Counted from the first letter of the stretch, positions 17,951 through 27,632 are shown. The stretch: DNA of 64,000 nt from Bacillota bacterium (GCA_026627385.1 JAPNUR010000011.1:1-64000); one strand, 5' to 3'. Translations and numbers: made by a program. The notes: generated from the letters alone by a model not told the origin.

Positions 17951-18589
17951 GGAGTGTGAACCCTCCTTATTCAGTCATAGCCAGATGAAGCCTCGCATTC
18001 TCGCGTAACCAAAGGACTATGGTTATAGCCCAATAGTAGGGTGACACCGTCAACTTCCTGCGATCATTCGGTTAATGTTACATAAAGGTTTTTTACGACC
18101 GATTGGCGAGCAGGCGGACGATGGTTGGTTGCTGTATCGGCTCTTCGAGCGTGAGCAGATGCTGCAATTCGTGGCGTTTTAAACGGCGTTAAACCAGCGG
18201 GCATGGTGGTACTCTCAAGCCAGCCGCTGAATTTGAGGACCGACCCATTTGCAAAATACCGTGACCGGTCTGGCGCAGGTTGGGGCGCCAGCAATGGCAG
18301 CTGGCGATCAGATTCCTCCGCGGACCAAGCTGGCTGAACCGTGCCGATGAAGTACGCGCAAAACCCCGTGGTTTTCATTACGAGGCCCACTCAAACGAGT
18401 AACTGCAGAAATTTGTGCGACGTCATATGGTTTCCCACCGGTGGCGAAAAAATCGAAGCGTATTTGGGAACGGCCCCTACGGTAATCTTTTATGGGCGGT
18501 TAAACGGTGCGGAATCGTAATGGTTTCCATTGCGCTCTGTCACCCCGTTTTCCGATGGATCGAATGATTGTCCGTAATGCTATTATAGC
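17951..18589. other. Gene-poor stretch upstream of the MFS gene
   Basis: The first 110 bases probably hold the MFS promoter on the minus strand; a TTGACG is visible near 18050 but its spacing to TATAAC is long. The rest (18064-18589) has only biased open frames without ribosome binding sites. I see no gene. Confidence 0.4.
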
Positions 18590-19140
18590 CGGGGCAAGGT
18601 GGCGTCAGGGGCCGCCGGCCCTCGCTTACACGGAGGTGACGGCGGAGTCGGCCGCAACGGAAAATTCATCCCAGGTCCGTCCATCCAAAAGCCGGCCCGC
18701 CCGGGTTCGTTGTACGCTACCCCACTGCTTGAAGAAAAACGGAATGCTGACCCAATCCCGGACCATGGGCCGCGCCTGAGGCCCCGATTTGCCCCCACAA
18801 TGACCCCGTGAATGCCGTTCAGCGGCAAATCCGGCAGCGGCCCTAACAACGGTTCACAGGACAGAATCCGGGGAATCCGTTAAAGAACGACCTGAGATTC
18901 CACACTAGTGCCGGCCCGGACATTGGGAGGAAAAGGCAGATGGGAAGCTCACTGCGCCCGTCGTTCCGGCCGTTTGGTTAACACTTGATACGTACGGCGC
19001 GGCGTCGACAAACATCTCTTCAATAAACGCATCGGGCACGTCGAGATGAAATACGTCGCTCATGGAATTTACAAAAATGCGACGGGGCCTAACCCGGTGA
19101 AACGGCTGGGTTAACAAATCCGGGTGCAGTGTGACCTGTC
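18590..19140 (-). pseudogene. DUF5131 (phage Gp37/Gp68-like) family pseudogene
   Basis: Two pieces of one protein are readable on the minus strand in different frames. The upstream piece (about 19137-18990) reads GQVTLHPDLLTQPFHR, then PRRIFVNSMSDVFHLDVPDA. The downstream piece (about 18850-18600) reads GIHGVIVGANRG, then ARPMVRDWV, then FFFKQWGSVQRTRAGRLLDG and RTWDEF. These match the DUF5131 family, in which IFVNSMSDLFH, the GGESG-type loop and PFFFKQWG with a final GRxLDGRxWDE are conserved. The middle part is missing and frames differ, so the gene is dead. The family occurs in phages and mobile regions; its function is not established. Confidence 0.7.
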
Positions 19141-19194
19141 CCCGGCATCCACCGGATAGCGTCCAGGCTAGTGGTGGAAAATTCGACTTCGGCC

Positions 19195-19443
19195 TCCTTG
19201 GAACGTGAGCTAGGCCGACTGACTTGGCAAGGCCGCGCCCGTGAGTTCCGGCGTGGGGTCGCGTCGGAGTTTGGCCATCGATGCCTGGCTGAAATCGGGC
19301 CGCGGAAAGGCGGCCCCCTCATCACTGTCCTCCATCAACACGGCCCCGACTAGCCGTAAAGCCGCGGTCCGATGCGGGAAAATGCCCACGACGTCCGCCC
19401 GACGCCCGATTTCTTTGTTGAGCCGTTCCAGGGGATTGTGCAT
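19195..19443 (-). pseudogene. IS256-family transposase C-terminal remnant
   Basis: The peptide [20 protein letters not shown] followed by [20 protein letters not shown] is the signature C terminus of IS256/MULE-type transposases (NxxERLNKEIKRRTxVVGIFPN). The following SQASMAKL also fits. Everything upstream, including the DDE residues, is absent. It lies directly next to the DUF5131 remnant. Confidence 0.8.
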
Positions 19444-19949
19444 GTTAGTCTATTTGACGAACATCCCAAACTCGGGGATGTGTGAAATCATGTTCGCGAT
19501 ACAGCCGGATCTCCAAAAAAGGATCCGTGCATGACCGGATTGTGCGAACACGTAGACCCCTGCAACCGCGATCTTACGAATGCCAAAGCCGTTCAGTCTC
19601 GCGATTGACCCGGCTTTGCGTCTCGTTGAATTGAAGGATGGTAAAGGTCGATCGGAGCGGAGCATCTTCCGCTCGCGCGCGCATGGTGGCCAACTTCTTC
19701 AGCCGCCGTTCCAACCGCTGGAGTTCCTGGCCATGCCTTTGGGAGAACGTTGCTGAGCATCCGCCATTTCGTCTACGCAGGAATCCTGGATGCCGGGGAC
19801 TGTTTCATGTGGGGGAGTCACATCGACAACGCTGTGTCCTCGACGCCGCGGTTCCGCTATCTGTGAGCTCGGAGGCCAGCTAGTCTAAAGTGAGAGGGGC
19901 GGACATACGCTGGCTTAGGGTACCACAGGGTCTCAAGGGGGCATCCTGG
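19444..19949 (-). other. Region with a decayed coding fragment
   Basis: A short minus-strand piece at about 19735-19585 reads as real protein (GQELQRLERRLKKLATMRAR, then STFTILQFNETQSRVNRETE) before a stop, but no start or downstream continuation is found. I do not recognise it. The rest of the stretch shows no gene; the last 60 bases are the leader of the htrA-like gene. Confidence 0.3.
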
Positions 19950-20948
19950 ATGCGGAGTCGGCTCTCGTTCATCGTGATGGGAATTCTGGGCCTTCTAGTG
20001 GGTGCGTGCCTCGTCACGCTGTTGCGGCCGCAAGATCAGGCGCGAGCGCCAGTTTGGCCCGTGGTGGAAGTCGCTAAACGCGTCGAACCGTCGGTCGTGG
20101 TGGTGTTAAACCAACGTAAGGTGCGGGAGCGGGTAGAGACCAAGGGCATGGGCTCGGGCGTCATCTTGAATCGCGCCGGCGACATTGTGACTAACTATCA
20201 TGTCGTGCAAGGAGCGGATGCGGTGACGGTGGTGCTGGCGAGCGGCACTCGGTATCGGGCCCGCGTCGTCGGAATTGATCCCCCCACCGATTTGGCGGTC
20301 ATTCGCATTCATGCCCATAACCTTGTCCCCATTCATTTTGCGCGGTCGGCGGATATTCAGCCGGGCCAGCTGGTGGTGGCCATCGGCAATTCCCTCGGTT
20401 TGACCCACACCGTCACCGTCGGCGTGGTGTCGGCCAAAGACCGGGTGATGTACCGCGACGGGTGGGAATATCATCTGATCCAAACAGATGCCGCCATTAA
20501 TCCGGGCAATAGCGGCGGACCCTTGGTCAACGATCGCGGCGAATTGATTGGCATAAACTCCAGTAAAATTGCTCAAGCAGGAGTGGAGGGTATTGGGTTT
20601 GCTATTCCCAGCGACACAGTCCAGTATGTCGTTCAGCAAATCCTTCGATATGGACATGTGCGCCGACCGTGGCTCGGTGTTACTTTGCAACCGGTACCAA
20701 ACCACCAGTTAGGGCTATTGGTAGTGTCCGTGGCCTCGGGGGGACCAGCCGCTCAAGCAGGGATACGGCCGGGCGACTTGATTACGTCAGTGAATGGCCG
20801 TCCTGTGAATGGTTTGCAGGACGTGGTGCATGTGCTAGAACAAAGCCGTATTGGGCAGCGGATTCAGGTGGGCCTGCTACGCGGCAATAGCTTCTTGTCA
20901 CTGTCAATCCAACTACAAGAGGCCCCAATGAACTCTCCCGCCGCCTAA
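19950..20948 (+). CDS. HtrA/DegP-type serine protease with one PDZ domain
   Basis: A 332-residue membrane-anchored S1C protease for quality control of exported proteins. Residues 6-26 form the membrane anchor. The trypsin-like domain carries the triad His84 (TNYHVV), Asp114 (PTDLAVI) and Ser188 (INPGNSGGPL). A single PDZ domain (about 235-325) includes PWLGVTLQPV and GPAAQAGIRPGDLITSVNG. One PDZ and an N-terminal anchor is the usual Bacillota arrangement. ATG at 19950 follows AAGGGGG at nine bases; the longer frame from 19890 has no ribosome binding site. No two-component regulator is adjacent. Confidence 0.93.
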   Translation: MRSRLSFIVMGILGLLVGACLVTLLRPQDQARAPVWPVVEVAKRVEPSVVVVLNQRKVRERVETKGMGSGVILNRAGDIVTNYHVVQGADAVTVVLASGTRYRARVVGIDPPTDLAVIRIHAHNLVPIHFARSADIQPGQLVVAIGNSLGLTHTVTVGVVSAKDRVMYRDGWEYHLIQTDAAINPGNSGGPLVNDRGELIGINSSKIAQAGVEGIGFAIPSDTVQYVVQQILRYGHVRRPWLGVTLQPVPNHQLGLLVVSVASGGPAAQAGIRPGDLITSVNGRPVNGLQDVVHVLEQSRIGQRIQVGLLRGNSFLSLSIQLQEAPMNSPAA

Positions 20949-21709
20949 CCCCAAGGGCTTGGGCCGGGGGGTTCCGCGCTCACTCCCGGAAGTTCCTGGT
21001 TCGGTGGACTACCGTACGCTCGTTGTTGGTGAGATACGGCTTACGCGAGCCTCCCCGGCGAAACTTCGGATCGTCGGCACTGCCACTTTTTGCGCTGGCA
21101 GCGGCCCTTCGCGATCCGTTGCATGTGGATCGGCAGAAGATCGGACGTTTGGCCATCGAAGCTCATCAGAGTCTTTGCGATCCCGCGATCACCGCCGAGC
21201 GTGCGCTTAGCGGGTTGATCCATCGAAGGGTGCCGCAGATTCTCGGCGATGGATTCCGTGGCCGCGTCTGCATCCTGGCCGGGCGCCGTGACGGGCGGAT
21301 GCTCCGCTGCACACGAGAACGACCACTGAACTTGTTGACAGCAATGTCAATAGACGACGGCATGGCATGGTGCATTGATGTTTAATCCCAAAGAAGGAAA
21401 GGTGTCCTAATGGGTCCAAGCCTCAACCACAGGCGTCGAACGCCATGGTTGGTAATTCGTTGTGGGCACATAAACGCACATCGCTCATCGGCGATCGAAA
21501 TCGCCGCCATGCAGCTTCCGATTCCCCGATTGATCAGCCATCGCACCAGCGTGATCTCCTGCAGTCAGCCGTGCGGCTGCCAGATATGGTAAATGAGCGC
21601 GCACCGCTGCTTATTGAGGCGCGCGCAACCGCCTGTGATCAGCGGATTTCTAGCCAAACCCCGCCTATGGTGCTAAGATGGCAGATGACAAGGAGACTGG
21701 ATCGGAATC
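20949..21709. other. Gap between htrA-like gene and rlmH
   Basis: About 760 bases. The plus-strand frame 21023-21385 (about 120 residues, with a LAAALRDPLHVDRQKIGRLA segment) has moderately protein-like composition but no ribosome binding site and no family I know; it may be a remnant. 21410-21700 holds only weak frames. No promoter stands out. Confidence 0.35.
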
Positions 21710-22177
21710 ATGGCGGCCATGCGACTCTTGACAGTAGGAAAACCGCGCAATGTCCATATTGGAGCGCTGGCTCACGAGTATTATCAGCGCTTAGGTCGCG
21801 GTTTTAACCTGACGTGGGATGCGGTGAGCGAAGAACCGTTGTCCAAGGGTAACGGGCAGCACGTCATTGAAAAAGAGGGGCAACGGTTATTAGCGCGGAT
21901 TGGTCGCGACGAATGGGTCGTCCTATTGGACGTCGAAGGCGAGTTAGTGAGCTCTTCGGTCCTGGCGCAGCACGTTGAGCGCTGGCGACAGAGGGGAACG
22001 CCGCTAGTGATAATCATTGGGGGTCCGCTAGGGGTGGACAGTCGCGTGCGCGAACGGGCCGACTGGCGGTGGTCATTGTCCCCATTGACCTTTCCTCATG
22101 AGGTGGTGCCTTTATTGGTGTTGGAGCAGCTCTACCGTGCGTGGAGTATCCTTGAACATCATCCATATCACAAATAG
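21710..22177 (+). CDS. rlmH: 23S rRNA (pseudouridine1915-N3)-methyltransferase RlmH
   Basis: A 155-residue SPOUT-fold methyltransferase that methylates pseudouridine 1915 in helix 69 of 23S rRNA. The family landmarks are present: the N-terminal VGKPRN, the IIIGGPLGVDSRVRERADW knot region, and the C-terminal WSLSPLTFPHEVV ... LEQLYRAWSI ... PYHK end. Length matches the family (about 155-160). AAGGAG (21690-21695) precedes the ATG at 21710 by 14 bases, so the internal ATG at 21719 is less likely. The namA-like gene follows after 21 bases. Confidence 0.92.
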   Translation: MAAMRLLTVGKPRNVHIGALAHEYYQRLGRGFNLTWDAVSEEPLSKGNGQHVIEKEGQRLLARIGRDEWVVLLDVEGELVSSSVLAQHVERWRQRGTPLVIIIGGPLGVDSRVRERADWRWSLSPLTFPHEVVPLLVLEQLYRAWSILEHHPYHK

Positions 22178-22198
22178 TCGACCAGTGGGGTGGTACAT

Positions 22199-23239
22199 AT
22201 GCCGGGGTTATTTGATCCCTTTGAGCTGAAGAGTCTTCACCTTAAAAATCGCATCATGATGTCTCCCATGTGCCAGTATTCGGTATGGGCTAAAGATGGG
22301 GCGCCCAACGAATGGCATTATGTCCACTATGTCTCACGGGCTGTTGGCGGGGTGGGACTCGTCATGATGGAAATGACAGACGTGGTGCCCGACGGGCGGA
22401 TCACGGTGTACGACTTAGGCCTTTGGGATGACGCACAGATTCCCGCATTTCAACGCATTATCGACCAACTTCACGGGTACGGGGCGAAAGTGGGGATCCA
22501 ACTGGCCCACGCGGGACGTAAAGCGGAATCGCCGGAGCTAAGGCCAGAAGCGCCATCGGCGATCGCCTTCTCGGAGAAATACCGCGTGCCCCATGAGTTG
22601 ACCGTCGACGAAATTCACCACCTCGTAGACGCCTTTCGGCAGGCTGCGCGGCGTGCCATTGTGGCGGGTGTGGATACGCTAGAACTGCACGGCGCTCACG
22701 GCTACTTAATCCACCAGTTTATGTCGCCGCTGTCCAATCAACGGGACGACAGTTACGGGGAACCGACGCGATTTGCCGTGGAAGTGATTGAAGCGGTGAA
22801 ATCGGTTATGCCCGCTGACATGCCCCTCATTATGCGTTTGTCCGCTACCGAGTATACGGAGCGCGGATACCAATTTGACCAGCTCCTAAACATGGCGCGC
22901 GTGTACCGCGATCACGGTGTCGACATGTTTGACATTTCCAGTGGCGGCAATGCGGTCGTGGCAATTCACGACTACCCAGGGTATCACATACCCTACGCCT
23001 CGATGGTAAAACAGACATTGGACGTACCGGTCATCGGGGTCGGCCGCCTAGAATCCTATGATCTGGCAGCCTCGGTCATTGAACGTGGGGAGGTCGATCT
23101 GGTTGCGCTGGCTCGCGGATTACTGAGGGACCCGTACTGGCCAAATTCGGCGGCCTTTAGCTTGAATGGCCGCGTGCAGGTTCCCGCCGAATACTACCGC
23201 GCCTTTCCACGCTGGTTTACCACAGGAGGCAATCCATGA
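22199..23239 (+). CDS. namA: NADPH dehydrogenase NamA/YqjM-type (old yellow enzyme)
   Basis: A 346-residue FMN-dependent ene-reductase that reduces activated C=C bonds of enals, enones and related electrophiles. Visible features are the N-terminal LFDPFELKSLHLKNRIMMSP, then MCQYS with the Cys typical of the YqjM subgroup, IQLAHAGRK, the catalytic His pair in ELHGAHGYLIHQF, SPLSNQRDD, and VGRLESYDLA with ARGLLRDPYWP at the C terminus. ATG at 22199 follows GGGGTGG at five bases. It overlaps the next gene start by four bases, indicating an operon with rlmH and the MazG-like gene. Confidence 0.93.
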   Translation: MPGLFDPFELKSLHLKNRIMMSPMCQYSVWAKDGAPNEWHYVHYVSRAVGGVGLVMMEMTDVVPDGRITVYDLGLWDDAQIPAFQRIIDQLHGYGAKVGIQLAHAGRKAESPELRPEAPSAIAFSEKYRVPHELTVDEIHHLVDAFRQAARRAIVAGVDTLELHGAHGYLIHQFMSPLSNQRDDSYGEPTRFAVEVIEAVKSVMPADMPLIMRLSATEYTERGYQFDQLLNMARVYRDHGVDMFDISSGGNAVVAIHDYPGYHIPYASMVKQTLDVPVIGVGRLESYDLAASVIERGEVDLVALARGLLRDPYWPNSAAFSLNGRVQVPAEYYRAFPRWFTTGGNP

Positions 23240-23637
23240 CGGTTCACGAGATGCAAAAGGCGGTGGACGATTGGATTGGGCAGTTTGAAGAAGGGTATTT
23301 TTCCCCGGAAATAATGATTCTGAGGTTAACCGAAGAACTGGGGGAACTGGCCCGCGAGGTTAACCACCTGTACGGGCCCAAGAAGAAGAAGGCCACTGAA
23401 GCGGAAACCTCGCTGGCCTTAGAGTTGGGCGACCTCTTGTTTGTTTTGGTGTCGTTTGCCAATAGCTTAAATCTCGATCTCGAGGCAGCGTTTGACGCCG
23501 TCATGGTCAAATTTCGCACGCGTGACCAGACGCGTTGGACATTAAAACCGACACAACGCTCAGCATCAGCGAACCCTGCGAACTCGGGTCACCAGAAGGG
23601 ATCCGAACAAAAAGTAGACAAAAGTAATGATGAATAA
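23236..23637 (+). CDS. MazG-like nucleotide pyrophosphohydrolase
   Basis: A 133-residue all-alpha NTP pyrophosphohydrolase. The metal-binding ExxE pairs are visible in RLTEELGELAREVNH and LALELGDLLFVLVSFAN. It would hydrolyse non-canonical or damaged nucleoside triphosphates to monophosphates. The last 40 residues (after KPTQRS) are polar, unstructured and lie over the convergent MFS gene (72-base overlap), so they may be a recent extension. It overlaps namA by four bases. Confidence 0.85.
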   Translation: MTVHEMQKAVDDWIGQFEEGYFSPEIMILRLTEELGELAREVNHLYGPKKKKATEAETSLALELGDLLFVLVSFANSLNLDLEAAFDAVMVKFRTRDQTRWTLKPTQRSASANPANSGHQKGSEQKVDKSNDE

Positions 23638-24810
23638 GGCGCGATAGGCAAGTGCATTGCCCCAACGGGTGACGGTGAACGCTAAAAATATCCCCGCAAT
23701 GGCCGTGGCCACAGTTTGGGCCACGGAGAGCGAGATAGCCCACAGGCCCATGTCTTTGGCGGCAGTACCCGTGGGGGGTAACACGTCGACGGCGAGGGCC
23801 CAGTCGGTCGAGAGATAGGTACCGTAACCCAGGCCGAAGATCAGGGCGAGCACGATGACCATGGTCAAGCTGCGGGTGAACACGAACCCCATGGCGGCTA
23901 TGCCCATTACCAGCCCGCCCGCAATGACCATCACCTTGCGGCGGTTCAGTCGATCGGAGAGCCACCCCGCAGTGAGGACTGAAAGCAAGGATGCCATGGT
24001 CACCGCGATGAGCGCTTTGTCAAGCATCGGGTTGGGGTTTGCGAGTCCTTGCACGAAGTGAAGGTAATAATAAAGGTAGTATTCCAACGTGGAAAAGCCC
24101 AGCATCACCAAGAGTCGGGTAAAAAACACCCACCACCAGTCGCTATGTTCACGAGGCGGGATCCAAAAGGCGCGCAGGAATTCGCGGATGTTCCAAGGCT
24201 CTGGCTGATTCTGATTAGGCACCTCGCGGACGCCAAAGACCGTGACCAGCAACCCTGCAACCTGCAGTGCCGCCAAAAGCATCAAGGTCGTCCGGACGTT
24301 AAAGAATGTGGGCAAGAGAACCCCGCCAATAATAGCGGCTTGACTCATCAGCCCCATGTAACCCGACGCCACTCCCCGCTGTTCAAAAAGCACGACGTCA
24401 GGGATCAAGGCTTGGTAGGGGGCGGAAGCCAGATTGGCAAAGAATTGAAGCGCGAGGTAACAACCAAAAAAGGGGGCAAAATGGTGCTGAAATCCCATCG
24501 CCGTCAAGGTGAGCGCAGTGCCCGTCACGCCCACCACCATATAGGGCCGGCGGCGCCCCGCGGGGTGACGGCTGCGGTCCGATAACGCGCCAATGATTGG
24601 TTGAATCACGGCGGCGAAGAGGGCACCAGCGGCCGTCATCCATGAAACGGAGGTTCCCGAGCGATTGGCACCGACCATCTTGAGGACAACCTCAGGCACG
24701 ACAATAATAATGAGAGCGGTCCACTGCATGTTGGACGTAAACCAAAAGAAGCTGAGGGCGAGATTCTCCGAGACGGAGAGGCGGTGCGGATTAGATGTGG
24801 CGACTTTCAA
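23566..24810 (-). CDS. MFS transporter, GPH/SLC45-like
   Basis: A 414-residue carrier with about twelve membrane helices. The segment IGALSDRSRHPAGRRRPYMV is the loop signature shared by GPH-type sugar symporters and SLC45-type carriers, and GWLSDRLNRRKVMVI is the second-half counterpart. The substrate is probably a sugar or glycoside, but this is inferred from the subfamily. The start is chosen as TTG at 24810 because a very good AGGGAGGA site precedes it by seven bases; the upstream in-frame ATG at 24852 lacks one. It is transcribed divergently from lpdA across a 200-base gap. Confidence 0.82.
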   Translation of the reverse strand: MKVATSNPHRLSVSENLALSFFWFTSNMQWTALIIIVVPEVVLKMVGANRSGTSVSWMTAAGALFAAVIQPIIGALSDRSRHPAGRRRPYMVVGVTGTALTLTAMGFQHHFAPFFGCYLALQFFANLASAPYQALIPDVVLFEQRGVASGYMGLMSQAAIIGGVLLPTFFNVRTTLMLLAALQVAGLLVTVFGVREVPNQNQPEPWNIREFLRAFWIPPREHSDWWWVFFTRLLVMLGFSTLEYYLYYYLHFVQGLANPNPMLDKALIAVTMASLLSVLTAGWLSDRLNRRKVMVIAGGLVMGIAAMGFVFTRSLTMVIVLALIFGLGYGTYLSTDWALAVDVLPPTGTAAKDMGLWAISLSVAQTVATAIAGIFLAFTVTRWGNALAYRALFIITFVYFLFGSLLVTRVRRVR

Positions 24811-25009
24811 ACAAAGTCCTCCCTTGACACGGGTAGACGACGTATTCGACATAAGTGCAAGAGGTTCCTTCGCGACACCCGACGGGCGTGGAAACTTGCG
24901 AGAAATAGATGAAAGAGTTAGGCTCTAAATAGTCTGGACGGTGGGAGGATGAGCGCCCAGGGCCGGCATGCAGGGCAAGGGGCGTGACACCGCAAGAAGG
25001 GGGATTGGC

Positions 25010-26413
25010 ATGGCCGACACAAGCTTTGATGTCATTATTTTAGGAGGTGGAACGGGAGGCTACGTCGCCGCTATCCGCGCTGCCCAATTAGGCCTCAATA
25101 CCGCGTTGGTAGATGTGGGTAAAGTCGGGGGAACTTGTCTTCACCGGGGCTGCATCCCGACCAAGGCTTTGTTGCATACCGCGGAATTGTTACATACGTT
25201 TCAGCACGGGAACGAGTTTGGCTTGACAGCGGAACACGTTGGGCTCGACTACGCCAAGGCCATGGCTAAGAAGGATAAGGTGGTCACGCAGCTCTGGCGA
25301 GGTGTCGAGTTCCTCTTGAAAAAGAACAAGGTCACTGTTGTTAAGGGCTGGGGACGCCTTCAAGATGCCACCCACGTCGAGGTGAAGACAGATGACGGCG
25401 TGGTGACCTTGACTGCCAAGGATATTGTCGTGGCAACGGGTTCGGTGCCGCGCGAATTACCGGACTTGCCGTTTGACGGACGCCAGATTCTGAGCTCCGA
25501 CCACGTCCTGGAAAAGACCGAGATTCCCGGATCCATCGTCATTCTCGGCGGTGGCGCTATAGGCGTAGAGTTTGCTTCCATGTATAATGACTTCGGTTCG
25601 AATGTGACCCTGATTGAGATGATGCCGCATATTTTGCCTCAGGATGACGATGAAATTGCGGCAGAACTCACCAAGATGCTCACCCGTCGCGGCGTCAAAG
25701 TGATGGCAGGGACACGGTTTGATCTGAAAAGTGTCAATAAAACAGAGGCAGGGGTCTCTGCGCGCGTGACGACAAGCGACGGAACCGAGTCGACGGTCAG
25801 CGGTGACGTGTTGTTAGTAGCCATTGGGCGCCAAGCGATTACCCAAGACATCGGGTTGGAAGCGGTCGGGGTTCGGGTGGAACGTGGCTTTATCGTGGTG
25901 GACGATCATTACCGCACCAATGTCCCGCACGTGTACGCGATTGGTGATGTCATCGGCGGGTATCTTTTGGCGCATGTGGCGGCCCACGAAGGGATGATTG
26001 CAGTCGAAACCATTGCTGGTCAAGATCCGGAAACGCTTGATCCCACGCGCGTGCCGCGGGTGACCTATTCCCGCCCGGAAGTGGCGTCGGTGGGATTGAC
26101 GGCCAAAGAGGCGGAAGAGCGGGGATATGAGGTTAAGGTAGGGATCTTTCCGTTTCGGGCCAATGGTAAATCGCTGATTCTCGGGGAACCTGACGGCATG
26201 GTGAAGGTCGTGGCTGACAAGAAGACCGATGCCTTACTGGGAGCACATATTGTTGGGCCGCGCGCTTCTGACTATATTAACGAAATGGCCTTGGCGCGGT
26301 TTCTGGAAGCTACGGCTTGGGAAGTTGCCGAGAGTGTCCATGCGCACCCCACCGTCTCAGAGGTGTTGCACGAGGCTGCGTTGGCCGTCGATGGACACGC
26401 TATACACATTTAG
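25010..26413 (+). CDS. lpdA: Dihydrolipoamide dehydrogenase (E3)
   Basis: A 467-residue FAD disulfide oxidoreductase that reoxidises dihydrolipoyl groups of the 2-oxoacid dehydrogenase complex with NAD. The FAD motif GGGTGGYVAA is at 12-21, the redox-active pair is Cys43 and Cys48 in GTCLHRGCIP, and the C-terminal His446/Glu451 dyad lies in HAHPTVSE. The second Rossmann motif GGGAIGVEFA follows. ATG at 25010 has AAGAAGGGGG upstream. It heads an operon that continues through E1 alpha, E1 beta, E2, lipA and lipB. Confidence 0.95.
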   Translation: MADTSFDVIILGGGTGGYVAAIRAAQLGLNTALVDVGKVGGTCLHRGCIPTKALLHTAELLHTFQHGNEFGLTAEHVGLDYAKAMAKKDKVVTQLWRGVEFLLKKNKVTVVKGWGRLQDATHVEVKTDDGVVTLTAKDIVVATGSVPRELPDLPFDGRQILSSDHVLEKTEIPGSIVILGGGAIGVEFASMYNDFGSNVTLIEMMPHILPQDDDEIAAELTKMLTRRGVKVMAGTRFDLKSVNKTEAGVSARVTTSDGTESTVSGDVLLVAIGRQAITQDIGLEAVGVRVERGFIVVDDHYRTNVPHVYAIGDVIGGYLLAHVAAHEGMIAVETIAGQDPETLDPTRVPRVTYSRPEVASVGLTAKEAEERGYEVKVGIFPFRANGKSLILGEPDGMVKVVADKKTDALLGAHIVGPRASDYINEMALARFLEATAWEVAESVHAHPTVSEVLHEAALAVDGHAIHI

Positions 26414-26430
26414 CGCATGAGGAGGGGCCT

Positions 26431-26649
26431 GTGTACAGCATCTCCCGATTCTGGTCGGACGTCAAGCCGGAACGTGTAAAATCCCCGAATTGTGTAGGAT
26501 GGCAAAATTGTTGCATGACTCGCGCGAATCAGCGGTCAGCTCCTCCGGGTGACCAATGGGCATTGACGCTCCATGGGAGGGATATTGCTGTCTTAGCTTA
26601 TACATCCGTCCCCGCACAAGGTGTACCACTGTCAGAAAGGAGAGGGTGA
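26431..26649 (+). CDS. Possible 72-residue small protein inside the 2-oxoacid dehydrogenase operon
   Basis: GTG at 26431 is preceded by an excellent GAGGAGGGG site at three bases and opens a 72-residue frame that runs to a TGA two bases before the E1-alpha start. It encodes a polar peptide beginning MYSISRFWSDVKPERVKS with a Cys-Cys pair (QNCCMTR). No family is recognised. It could be a genuine small subunit or regulator, a leader peptide coupling translation to E1 alpha, or a fortuitous frame. The ribosome site is the main evidence. Confidence 0.35.
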   Translation: MYSISRFWSDVKPERVKSPNCVGWQNCCMTRANQRSAPPGDQWALTLHGRDIAVLAYTSVPAQGVPLSERRG

Positions 26650-26651
26650 GG

Positions 26652-27632
26652 GTGGCTGATAATGGATTGACTCCCGAACTCATGTTGGACATGTATTACC
26701 ATATGGCGTTAGCGCGTGCAGTGGACGACCGCATGTGGATATTAAACCGTCAAGGACGGGCTCCTGTGGTCTATACCTCTAATGGTCATGAGGCTGCGCA
26801 AGTCGGATCCGCATTTGCCTTAAATCGGGGCGAAGATTGGATTTGCCCCTATTACCGGGACCTGGCCTTGGTGTTAGCCTACGGCATGACCCCCCGTGAG
26901 GTGATGTTGCACTTGCTGGGCCGCGCCGATGATCCGAACTCGGGTGGGCGGCAAATGCCGGCACACTGGGGGCATGCGAAGTTGCACATTTTAACCGGCG
27001 GATCTGTCGTCGCAACGCAGGACGTGCATGCGACGGGGCTGGCGCTGGCATCGAAATTATTAAAAGACGGGCGCGTCTCCGTAGCGTACTTTGGCGAAGG
27101 ATCGACCAGTCAAGGAGAGTTTCACGAGGCGCTAAACTTTGCCGCCGTGCACAAATTGCCGGTGATTTTCTTTAACGAAAATAACGGCTACGCGATTTCG
27201 GTGCCGTCTCGCAAACAGATGGCGGTACAAGATGTGGCCGCGCGCGCACAAGGGTATGGGATGCCCGGCGTGATTGTCGATGGCAATGACCCGGTCAAAG
27301 TCTATGAAGTCGTCAAAGAAGCCGCAGACCGTGCCCGCCGCGGGGAGGGTCCCACCCTGATTGAAGCAAAGACCTATCGGTTTGTCCCCCACTCGAGTGA
27401 TGATGACGACCGTGCGTATCGCACGCGCGAAGAAGTGCAGGAGGCAAAAAAACGCGATCCGTTGATCTTATTTGAAGCGCGCCTCAGAGAGGCCGGCATC
27501 CTGACTGACGAAAAATTAAAGGCCATGCAGCAGCAAATCAAAGACGTCGTGAACGATGCCACGGAATATGCAGAAAAGGCGCCATTGCCGGATCCCGCCA
27601 CCTTAGGGGATCACGTGTACGGGTCTTTATAG
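26652..27632 (+). CDS. 2-oxoacid dehydrogenase E1 component, alpha subunit
   Basis: A 326-residue thiamine-diphosphate enzyme subunit. The ThDP motif is FGEGSTSQGEFHEALNFA with the following NNGYAIS. The phosphorylation-loop segment is PHSSDDDDRAY and the substrate region is YYRDLALVLAYGMTP. The HSSDDDD form and overall spacing resemble branched-chain 2-oxoacid dehydrogenase alpha subunits (BkdA/BkdAA) as much as pyruvate dehydrogenases, so the substrate is left open. GTG at 26652 follows AAAGGAGAGG. A close paralogue lies at 43719-44735. Confidence 0.9.
   Translation: MADNGLTPELMLDMYYHMALARAVDDRMWILNRQGRAPVVYTSNGHEAAQVGSAFALNRGEDWICPYYRDLALVLAYGMTPREVMLHLLGRADDPNSGGRQMPAHWGHAKLHILTGGSVVATQDVHATGLALASKLLKDGRVSVAYFGEGSTSQGEFHEALNFAAVHKLPVIFFNENNGYAISVPSRKQMAVQDVAARAQGYGMPGVIVDGNDPVKVYEVVKEAADRARRGEGPTLIEAKTYRFVPHSSDDDDRAYRTREEVQEAKKRDPLILFEARLREAGILTDEKLKAMQQQIKDVVNDATEYAEKAPLPDPATLGDHVYGSL

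Noticed and set aside
18064-18390. 108-codon minus-strand frame near the MFS gene
   Set aside because: No ribosome binding site, no domain, and biased composition; it may be a remnant but cannot be supported as a gene.
24049-24585. 178-codon plus-strand frame
   Set aside because: It lies antisense to the well-supported MFS gene and shows no protein-like features.
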